From Deltaproteobacteria bacterium (lineage in GTDB: Bacteria; Myxococcota; Myxococcia; SLRQ01): a stretch of DNA of 12,681 nt. The position numbers and the translations under genes are program-made. The stretch lies in the NCBI GenBank assembly GCA_007128675.1, contig SKWY01000098.1, forward strand, positions 1 to 12,681, written 5' to 3'. The notes under the pieces were generated by a model. It was not told the DNA's origin. It worked only from the letters and a program-made list of their open reading frames with translations, and did no database searches. Below are positions 6,239 through 12,101 of the stretch, one piece after another. Within the stretch, counting starts at the first letter, position 1. Each line of letters begins with the position of its first letter.

Positions 6239-6600
6239 CATTTGCTCCCGTGCCTCGAACGAGGCGTCATGTCTCTCGAGGCAGCTCGAGTGGAAAAGAG
6301 AGGTTGTCTCACTTTCACAGGGCCTGGGTTCGGTCAAGATGGAAAGGTCCCGATGGATCCTGGCCATCTTGGCAAGCGGTGACCGTATAACTCAGGCGGA
6401 GCGATGAGTTGGAGGTAATGTGCCTCCGGGGTGCGAGGCTTCCCCAGGCCGCTGGCACGATGAAGTGGCTGTCTTTGGGGGGAGGTGGCCCCGGCCGTGA
6501 GGCGGCCCTGGAGCTTGGCTGGCGTTCTGGCTGCCCCTGTCCGAGGGAACGATGACGAGGTGCCGGCTTTTGGTGCAAGCCCAAAGGATTGCGAGATAAT
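6239..6600. other. 362-bp divergent intergenic region between wbpA and the UDP-xylose synthase gene
   Basis: Must hold promoters for both divergent genes. Structures seen: GCCTCG-AA-CGAGGC (6252-6265) just upstream of the wbpA ribosome site; CTCGAG-GCAG-CTCGAG (6275-6290); GGAGG-N7-CCTCC (6411-6427); GGCCG-N5-CGGCC (6493-6507). TATAAC at 6386-6391 is the best -10-like hexamer on the plus strand but has no -35 at proper distance. No coding sequence is supported; the wbpA frame continues on the minus strand to 6367 without family resemblance. Confidence 0.6.
6252..6290 (-). promoter_or_regulatory. Paired hairpins in the wbpA 5' leader
   Basis: Two inverted repeats lie back to back directly upstream of the wbpA ribosome site: 6-bp arms with a 2-nt gap (6252-6265) and 6-bp arms CTCGAG with a 4-nt gap (6275-6290). 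The first ends about 5 nt from the GGGAG. They could be operator half-sites or affect translation initiation, but part of this is explained by the general abundance of CTCGAG in the window. Confidence 0.3.
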
Positions 6601-7545
6601 ATGGACAGCCTCATGCCGCGTACCGTCATTCTGGGCGCAGCCGGCTTCATCGGCTCGCATCTCGTCGATCGTCTTCTTGCCCACGGTCACGAAGTGGTTG
6701 GGGTGGATAGCTTCGTCACGGGGGTGCGGGAGAATATCGCCCATCTGGAAGGTGAAGGGAGCTTCTCGCTTCTCGAGCAGGACGTTACCGTCCACATCGA
6801 TGTCGAAGGTCCCGTCGACAACGTCGTGAACCTAGCTTCGCCTGCAAGCCCCGTTCACTACATGCAGCTCCCCATAGCCACCTTGGAGGCTGGGTCTCTC
6901 GGGACTCGCAATGCCCTGGGCTTGGCCAGGGCGAAGAATGCTCGTTTCCTGCAGGCCTCGACGAGCGAGGTCTATGGCGACCCTCTGGAACATCCCCAAA
7001 CCGAGGAGTACAGAGGCAACGTCAATCCGATAGGTCCTCGCAGCGTCTATGACGAGGGGAAGCGATTCGGTGAAGCTCTGGTGATGGCGTACCACCGAGC
7101 ATTGGGCGTCGATACTCGAATCGCGCGCATCTTCAATACCTACGGTCCAAGGATGCGTTTTGACGATGGCCGCGTCGTGCCCGCCTTCGTCTCACAAGCT
7201 CTTCGGGGGCAGCCACTGACGGTATTTGGTGACGGCTCCCAGACTCGCTCCTTTTGTTTCGTCCTGGACATGGTCCGAGGGCTCGAGAAGCTGCTCGAGT
7301 CGAGCGAGCACATGCCTGTCAATCTGGGTAACCCCACGGAGCATACGATTCTCGAGTTTGCCGGTATGGTGCAGCGCTTGGCAGGGATCTCCCTAGAGAT
7401 CGAATGCCTACCGCTACCCACCGATGATCCGAGGCTCCGCAGGCCCGACATCGAAAGGGCGCGTCGCTTGCTTCACTGGCAGCCCGAGGTGTCGTTGGAG
7501 GAGGGGCTTAGGGACACGATCGAGTGGTTTCGCAAAAGAGTCTAG
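6601..7545 (+). CDS. uxs: UDP-glucuronate decarboxylase (UDP-xylose synthase), SDR family
   Basis: 314-aa extended short-chain dehydrogenase. UXS converts UDP-glucuronic acid to UDP-xylose in the cytoplasm using bound NAD. Visible features: GAAGFIGSH (12-20, NAD-binding G-x-x-G-x-x-G), VVGVDSFVTG (32-41), NLASPASPVHYMQLPIATL (77-95, the UXS-type A-S-P-A-S-P-x-x-Y), QASTSEVYGDP (118-128, catalytic T/S/E), GPRSVYDEGKRFGEAL (145-160, Y150 and K154 of Y-x-x-x-K in the UXS-specific YDEGKR form), RIFNTYGPRM (176-185) and TRSFCFVLDM (215-224). Length and motifs are complete. Start: the ATG at 6601; AAAGGA lies 12 nt upstream and GCGAG about 6 nt upstream. A TTG at 6589 or ATG at 6613 are alternatives. 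Divergent from wbpA; converges with the glycosyltransferase gene 46 bp on. No UDP-glucose dehydrogenase that would supply UDP-GlcA is visible here. Confidence 0.9.
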   Translation: MDSLMPRTVILGAAGFIGSHLVDRLLAHGHEVVGVDSFVTGVRENIAHLEGEGSFSLLEQDVTVHIDVEGPVDNVVNLASPASPVHYMQLPIATLEAGSLGTRNALGLARAKNARFLQASTSEVYGDPLEHPQTEEYRGNVNPIGPRSVYDEGKRFGEALVMAYHRALGVDTRIARIFNTYGPRMRFDDGRVVPAFVSQALRGQPLTVFGDGSQTRSFCFVLDMVRGLEKLLESSEHMPVNLGNPTEHTILEFAGMVQRLAGISLEIECLPLPTDDPRLRRPDIERARRLLHWQPEVSLEEGLRDTIEWFRKRV

Positions 7546-7591
7546 GGCCCGGCGTGTTGCCGAATCGCGCATCATGGCGATGAATGGGGCT

Positions 7592-8344
7592 TTAGCGCGG
7601 CAGTCTGGCTCCCTGTCTCCAGCAGCGACCCATTACCCGAAAGGCCTCCAGGCCGTCGCGCCATCCGATCTTCTTCCCCTCGGCGTAGGAACGCCCAGCA
7701 TAAGAGATGGGCACTTCCATGATGCGGCAGCCAAGCCCGGCCAGATGGGCGGTGACCTCGGGCTCGAAGCCGAAGCGGTCCTCTCGAAGAGGGAGTTTCT
7801 TCAGGGTGTCCGTACGTATGGCCTTGTAGCACGTCTCCATGTCGGTCAGACGAAGGCCCGTCAACAGGTTGCTCGTCGCCGTAAGCACCCTGTTGCCAAG
7901 AGCGTGGAAGCCAAGGCGCATTAGAGGGGGAGCATCGAGCCAGCGAGAGCCATAGACAGCGTCGGCCCGGTCATCCAAAACCGGTCCTACCAGGCGCTCA
8001 TAGTCCGCTGGATCGTACTCGAGGTCGGCGTCCTGAACTATCGTCACTTTTCCTCGGGCCTTTGCGATGCCAGCTCGAAGCGCGGCCCCTTTTCCTCGGT
8101 TGAAGGGCTGCAGCAGGACCGTAAGCCTCGAACGAGAGGCGTCCTTGGCCCAGGCTCTCTCCAGCTCGGCGAGGAGTTCCCGGGTTCCATCGGTGGAGCC
8201 GTCGTCGACAACGATAATCTCCTTGTCGATATCGGTCTCGTCGACGTCATGAAGTACGGTCTCTATCGTGGAGACCTCGTTGTAGGCTGGAACGATTACG
8301 GTCAGGTCCATTCGGAAGTCTTTCTTTCCATCCCGATTAGGCAT
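7592..8344 (-). CDS. Family 2 glycosyltransferase, dolichyl-phosphate-mannose synthase-like
   Basis: 250-aa GT-A fold glycosyltransferase. These enzymes transfer a sugar from a nucleotide donor to a polyprenyl phosphate or a growing lipid-linked glycan at the cytoplasmic face of the membrane. Motifs: LTVIVPAYNEVSTIETVL (14-31), IIVVDDGSTDGT (43-54), NRGKGAALRAGI (82-93), IVQDADLEYDP (102-112, D-x-D metal site), YGSRW (131-135), LTDMETCYKAIR (166-177) and DRFGFEPEVTAHL (189-201). The last two are typical of the DPM1-like subgroup. There is no C-terminal membrane segment, unlike GtrB/ArnC relatives. The ATG at 8344 comes 2 nt after the lipoprotein stop (TGA AG ATG), suggesting coupling; an internal ATG at 8311, starting MDLTVIVPAYNE, is an equally plausible start. 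The donor and acceptor cannot be told from sequence. Confidence 0.88.
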   Translation of the reverse strand: MPNRDGKKDFRMDLTVIVPAYNEVSTIETVLHDVDETDIDKEIIVVDDGSTDGTRELLAELERAWAKDASRSRLTVLLQPFNRGKGAALRAGIAKARGKVTIVQDADLEYDPADYERLVGPVLDDRADAVYGSRWLDAPPLMRLGFHALGNRVLTATSNLLTGLRLTDMETCYKAIRTDTLKKLPLREDRFGFEPEVTAHLAGLGCRIMEVPISYAGRSYAEGKKIGWRDGLEAFRVMGRCWRQGARLPR

Positions 8345-8346
8345 CT

Positions 8347-8640
8347 TCAACGGGCAATGCCACAAGCCCGCTTCCCCTCTTCGGTTGCGATGAAGGTGCA
8401 GTCGCAAGTCTCCAAGAGCCGGGCGCACTCCTCCTTTGCTTCACCGGTTTCCTCGGCGGGAGCCTGATCGAAGATATTCCGTGCTCGTCGCTTGCAAGCC
8501 TCTATTTCGCTCTCCGATTCCTCGCACTCGCAGATCTCCTCGGCTAGGGCGAGACAGGGATGGATGCATCCCCCAAGCCAAGAAAACGAGAATATGAAAA
8601 ATGCCGCCGCGACGAGTCTAATCATTCTACCTTGTGCCAT
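8347..8640 (-). CDS. Small cysteine-rich lipoprotein, function unknown
   Basis: 97 aa from the ATG at 8640. A Lys/Arg-containing N-terminus is followed by a hydrophobic stretch (LVAAAFFIFSFSW, 9-21) and the lipobox L-G-G-C with Cys25, so it should be a lipoprotein of the cell envelope. The mature part is acidic and helical and has eight more cysteines (29, 37, 39, 49, 72, 79, 81, 93). They fall into two similar blocks, C-E-C-x9-C and C-D-C-x11-C, joined by a Glu-rich linker, which suggests an internal duplication held by disulfides. An ATG at 8625 is an alternative start. It is 2 bp upstream of the glycosyltransferase gene, so the two are likely co-expressed. I recognise no family. Confidence 0.68.
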   Translation of the reverse strand: MAQGRMIRLVAAAFFIFSFSWLGGCIHPCLALAEEICECEESESEIEACKRRARNIFDQAPAEETGEAKEECARLLETCDCTFIATEEGKRACGIAR

Positions 8641-9164
8641 GGTGAGCAAACCCCATCTCTTTCCATCGTCCGGGGCTCCAGGTGGTGCCGGTGCCTTCAT
8701 CGCCTAGTTCATTCCCAACGACGCCCTGACGGAAGAGAATCTGTAGCATTCGGTTTAAAGAGTGCCTCGGCCTTTCGAGCAGGGCGAGGCTCGTACGAGG
8801 CCGATATCATCGAAGTAGACCAAGAGGCAACGTAGTAGGAACCACCCAGATCGTCGGGTATCGGACTCCGCCCGCGCTCTGCTCCCACGCCCGGCGCCTT
8901 TGCCCGATCGCAGGCTGCGCCCGCGCGCGGCTCTTGTGTACCTGATAGCCTCGATTCGATCGCCGGCAAGCCCCATCCCGATAATGAGTCGCCCATGGGC
9001 AACGTCGGTCGTTTTCAGCACGATGGGGGGCGATTCGCCCATCTCCCTTGTTTGTTGCTCATCGGCCAGCAGGTTCGTTGCAAGTTTCCGCGGGCTTCGC
9101 ACCGCGGACACATGTGCACAGAGACGGGGCCATTGGGTTATAGAGGACAGCTGGGAGCACAGAG
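8641..9164. other. 524-bp gene-free divergent region between the lipoprotein and wzy-TPR genes
   Basis: Expected to hold divergent promoters. Minus-strand open frames at 8755-9111 (GTG start) and 8709-9002 have no ribosome site and turn into Arg/Gly/Ser-rich sequence, so I do not call them. Seen here: the 10-nt palindrome CTCGTACGAG (8790-8799), an inverted repeat TCCGCGG-N8-CCGCGGA (9087-9108) next to CACATGTG (9109-9116), and TATAGA (9139-9144) as a possible -10 for the rightward gene. GC content is uneven, with a very GC-rich centre (8865-8935). Confidence 0.55.
9087..9116. promoter_or_regulatory. Inverted repeat and palindrome upstream of the wzy-TPR gene, operator candidate
   Basis: TCCGCGG (9087-9093), 8-nt spacer, CCGCGGA (9102-9108) is a perfect 7-bp inverted repeat, followed at once by the 8-nt palindrome CACATGTG (9109-9116). 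The spacing and position, 57-78 bp before the TTG start and upstream of TATAGA at 9139, fit a dimeric regulator's binding site. It could equally form an RNA hairpin. No regulator is identified. Confidence 0.35.
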
Positions 9165-9167
9165 TTG
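9152..9167 (+). promoter_or_regulatory. Ribosome binding site selecting a TTG start for the wzy-TPR gene
   Basis: GGGAG lies 7 nt upstream of the TTG at 9165 (CTGGGAGCACAGAGTTG). The first in-frame ATG is over 200 nt further on and would cut away part of the first membrane segment, so the TTG is favoured. Confidence 0.6.
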
Positions 9168-12011
9168 AGTGAGAAGAGGAAAACGGGGGTTGTTGATCCC
9201 AAACATGAAGAGCCGGGCCGCGCCCGTCCGGGTGCCGCCGATCCGGCGACTCGCGAGAAGAAGGAAGGCAAGAGGAAGAGACGGCGGAGCCATCAAAGAG
9301 AATCCTCGAGAGTCGCGAGGATCCTGACCGCCTTTGCCGAGGTTCTCGTCATCGTCTCGGTGATCGCTGCTCCATTGATGTTGGGCTCCGTGCCGCTATG
9401 GTCCGTCGGGGTCGGGCTGGCGCTATCGGTGATGGCTATTGGGGCACTTGGCGTCGCGGCTTTTCTCGAGGGTCGAGCGCTGCCTCTTCATCCAGTCTCC
9501 CTCCTCCTTGCTCTAGTCGTGGCTTGGGAGGCCTTTCAGCTCATTCCCTTGCCTCCCGGTCTTCTTGCCGCACTCAGTCCCAGAGCCGCCGAGATCTTCG
9601 AGCTTACACTTGGGGGAGCGGGGCACTGGCCCGCTTGGCGCCCCATCTCCTTGGATCCGATCGCCACCGGTGTTGCCGTGACCCGTCACGGAAGCTGGCT
9701 GCTGCTCTTCATGGCCGCCATGGCTCTCTCGAGGAGCCGTCCTCGCCGTAAGAGGTTGATCGCATCTCTTGGCGTCTCGGTCGCCTTGGTTGTCATTCTG
9801 GCTTTTTCCCAAAAACTCATCGGGACCGATCGGATCTTTGGGGTCTATCCCACCAGGCCAGGAGGCTGGCTCTTCGCGGCTTTTGTGAACCCCAATCATC
9901 TTGGCGCCTACCTCGACTTATTGGCGCCCGTCTGTCTCGGCCTCGCGCTTCACGTAAGGGACCGCTCGAGAGCCGCTTTGTGGGGCCTCGTCTTCGTTCT
10001 CGCTGGAGCGACGTGTCTCTTGACCTTGTCGCGTGGCGGCATAGTCGCGCTGGTCGTTGCGTTGACGGTCTTCGCCATTCTTCGAAGAAGGCTTCAAGAG
10101 CCATCGCACGATCGCGTGGCGGCAGAGCTGCCCGGGGAACATCAGTCGTGGATTTGGGCCCAAGCATCGAGCTTGATGCATCGCGGCAGGGTCGCCGCGC
10201 GCGCTTTCGGTCCAGCCTTGCTCGTTGGTGGTACCTTGGCGACGGGAGCGTACCTCGCCTTGGACCCCATCCTTTCGGAGGTCCATACGCTCATTGACCA
10301 AGACAGCATGGCCGATGAGGTTCGGTGGCGGATATGGTCCGGAGCACTTCCCTTGATTCGAGACTTCTGGGCCACCGGCATCGGAAGGGATGCTTTCGTC
10401 GTCACCTATCCCATGTACAAGGACTTCGCCGGCCAGGTTACCTTTTCACATGCCGAAAACCAGCTGGTCCAAGCGCTCTCCGAGCTGGGAGTGGTTGCGA
10501 CGGTGATGCTTTGCGTTGGCCTCGCTTCGGCATGGTTCTCGGTAGCGCGAAGGAGGGATCTGGATGCGATGCAGGTCGGTCTGCTGGCTGGGCTGGCTGG
10601 ACTGGCTCTTCATGAGATGGCCGACTTCGCGACGTCTTTTGGTGGGGTAGGCGTGCCGGCCTCGGTGGCGCTGGGCATACTGCTGGGAGCGGGGCTGCGT
10701 GGCGAGGCTCGCGGGAAAGGCCGGCGACGCAGGGGTGATCCGGCCTCGCCGAAGCCGGATTCGATGGGCAGGGGCAACTCGATTCGTTCTCTTGCTTGGA
10801 TTCCACGATATCTAGGGGCCGCACCTCTGTTGGCGGCTTGCCTTGTGATGGTGGCTCTCGGTTCGTCATCGCTTGCCCGGGCGTGGGCATACGAGGATGA
10901 CGAGGAGCTTGTGCGGGTCGTTGCTAGGATTGAGGCGGGGGATCCGATCTCGGATGTGATTTCGACGGCGATGAAGCGGCGACCAACGGATCACATCCTT
11001 CCTTTGGTGGCGGCTCGCCAAAGCATCGTGCGTGGGAATGTGGCGGAGGCGATGCAATGGGTGAACCTGGCAATCCATCTCGCCCCCACCGAGAGTCGAG
11101 GCCACCTGCTTGCAGCCGAGGTTCTGGCCCGGGCCGGCCACAAGCGCCAGGCTCTCTTGCAGTATCGCCTTGCCGCACAGTGGGGACAGCCGATCCGGCG
11201 AGTCCTTTCGTTGGCTGCCGTGAGGTATCCGGCTGTGGAGCACCTGGCTAGCGCTGCTCCCGACACCATCGAGGGAAGACGAGAGCTCATGCGCTTTCTG
11301 GCTGCGGCGAGACGGCACGATGAGGCCCTGACCATTGGAAGGAAGGCTTTGCTTCAGGAACCCGAGGACGTGGAACTCTTGGTGTTGGCCGCAACGTCTG
11401 CCCAGCGTCTGGGCTTGCACGAGGACTCGGAGCGGTTTTCAAGAAGGCTCCTTTCCGTCGATGCCAGGGAAGGGCGGGGATACCGTCTTCTCGCTTCCGT
11501 CAAGATGGCAATGGGGGAGCCTGAAGGCGCCATAGAGATCTTGGAAGAAGGCCTCCGGATGCTGCCCAGGGACGTCTCTCTTTCCATGCAGCTGGCAAGG
11601 GCCCTTCTGCGCGGCTCCAGGGATCCCGACAAAGCTCTCGATGTTCTGGCCGAGATGCATGTGCCGTCCAATGACCGGACCCGCAGCCGCATGCACGCAT
11701 TGCGCGGGGACGCTCATAGGGAGCGTGGCCGGACGAGACAAGCGCTCGAGGAGTACCGCACGGCGACTCGTTTCGCGCCAGACGACCATCGTCCTTGGGT
11801 ATCCATGGGTGATCACCTCATGGCAACCGATCAGTGGGAGCGGGCCTTGGAGGCATATCTGGAGGCTCGGAGGCGGCGGAGCACATCGGCGATTGAGGCG
11901 AGAGTGCAAAGGGCGGAAAAGAGAGTGGAGGCTCTTCGAGAGTTCCGAGCTCGGGAGCGTATCTTTGGGGACGGCGAGGTTGAGCTGCCCGTTCCCGAAG
12001 GTTCCCGATGA
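9165..12011 (+). CDS. O-antigen ligase/polymerase (Wzy_C family) membrane protein with C-terminal TPR domain
   Basis: 948 aa. Residues 1-50 are very basic and cytosolic. About ten hydrophobic segments follow, between about 52 and 510, plus one at 549-570. Family signatures: FVNPNHLGAYL (240-250), LTLSRGGIVALVVAL (286-300), RIWSGALPLIRDFWATGIG (389-407) and SHAENQLVQALSELG (428-442), where H429 matches the conserved His of the large periplasmic loop. Residues 580-930 are helical repeats with TPR features, clearest at 612-640 (ARQSIVRGNVAEAMQWVNLA), 779-800, 846-872 and 879-905. Wzy_C proteins polymerise lipid-linked repeat units or ligate polymer to lipid A or protein at the periplasmic face. 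The TPR tail probably binds partners in the periplasm or cytoplasm, depending on topology. TTG start with GGGAG 7 nt upstream. Together with the UDP-sugar and glycosyltransferase genes it marks a polysaccharide locus. Polymerase versus ligase cannot be decided. Confidence 0.85.
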   Translation: MSEKRKTGVVDPKHEEPGRARPGAADPATREKKEGKRKRRRSHQRESSRVARILTAFAEVLVIVSVIAAPLMLGSVPLWSVGVGLALSVMAIGALGVAAFLEGRALPLHPVSLLLALVVAWEAFQLIPLPPGLLAALSPRAAEIFELTLGGAGHWPAWRPISLDPIATGVAVTRHGSWLLLFMAAMALSRSRPRRKRLIASLGVSVALVVILAFSQKLIGTDRIFGVYPTRPGGWLFAAFVNPNHLGAYLDLLAPVCLGLALHVRDRSRAALWGLVFVLAGATCLLTLSRGGIVALVVALTVFAILRRRLQEPSHDRVAAELPGEHQSWIWAQASSLMHRGRVAARAFGPALLVGGTLATGAYLALDPILSEVHTLIDQDSMADEVRWRIWSGALPLIRDFWATGIGRDAFVVTYPMYKDFAGQVTFSHAENQLVQALSELGVVATVMLCVGLASAWFSVARRRDLDAMQVGLLAGLAGLALHEMADFATSFGGVGVPASVALGILLGAGLRGEARGKGRRRRGDPASPKPDSMGRGNSIRSLAWIPRYLGAAPLLAACLVMVALGSSSLARAWAYEDDEELVRVVARIEAGDPISDVISTAMKRRPTDHILPLVAARQSIVRGNVAEAMQWVNLAIHLAPTESRGHLLAAEVLARAGHKRQALLQYRLAAQWGQPIRRVLSLAAVRYPAVEHLASAAPDTIEGRRELMRFLAAARRHDEALTIGRKALLQEPEDVELLVLAATSAQRLGLHEDSERFSRRLLSVDAREGRGYRLLASVKMAMGEPEGAIEILEEGLRMLPRDVSLSMQLARALLRGSRDPDKALDVLAEMHVPSNDRTRSRMHALRGDAHRERGRTRQALEEYRTATRFAPDDHRPWVSMGDHLMATDQWERALEAYLEARRRRSTSAIEARVQRAEKRVEALREFRARERIFGDGEVELPVPEGSR

Positions 12012-12028
12012 GAGGAATCATCATCGGG
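12004..12028 (+). terminator. Stem-loop overlapping the wzy-TPR stop codon
   Basis: CCCGATGA (12004-12011), 9-nt loop, TCATCGGG (12021-12028): a perfect 8-bp stem whose left arm contains the TGA stop. No U tract follows, so it is a transcript-end or mRNA-stabilising structure at best, or may modulate read-through to the next gene. Confidence 0.35.
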
Positions 12029-12101
12029 CTCGGTCGAAAAGGCAGTCGATCGCAGCCACGCAAATTGCTCGTGACCGACCTGCGGTGTTAAGTTTCGAGC
12101 T

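Noticed and set aside
6369..6391. TTGGCA and TATAAC as a sigma-70 promoter pair
   Set aside because: The spacer is only 11 bp, too short for a functional pair; TATAAC alone is kept only as a note.
6455..6475. Possible sigma-54 promoter (TGGCACG) upstream of the UXS gene
   Set aside because: The -24-like TGGCACG is present, but the required GC of the -12 element is not at the right spacing.
6334..6795. 153-codon minus-strand frame across the wbpA/UXS intergenic region
   Set aside because: Its first half is antisense to the well-supported UXS coding sequence and the rest has no family features.
8755..9111. 118-codon minus-strand frame in the gene-free stretch, beginning MSAVRSPRKLATNLL
   Set aside because: Its first half looks somewhat protein-like, but the GTG start lacks a ribosome site, the internal ATG has the purine run directly against it, and the second half becomes Arg/Gly/Ser-rich. 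No family resemblance. Conservation analysis of 8755-9111 would settle it.
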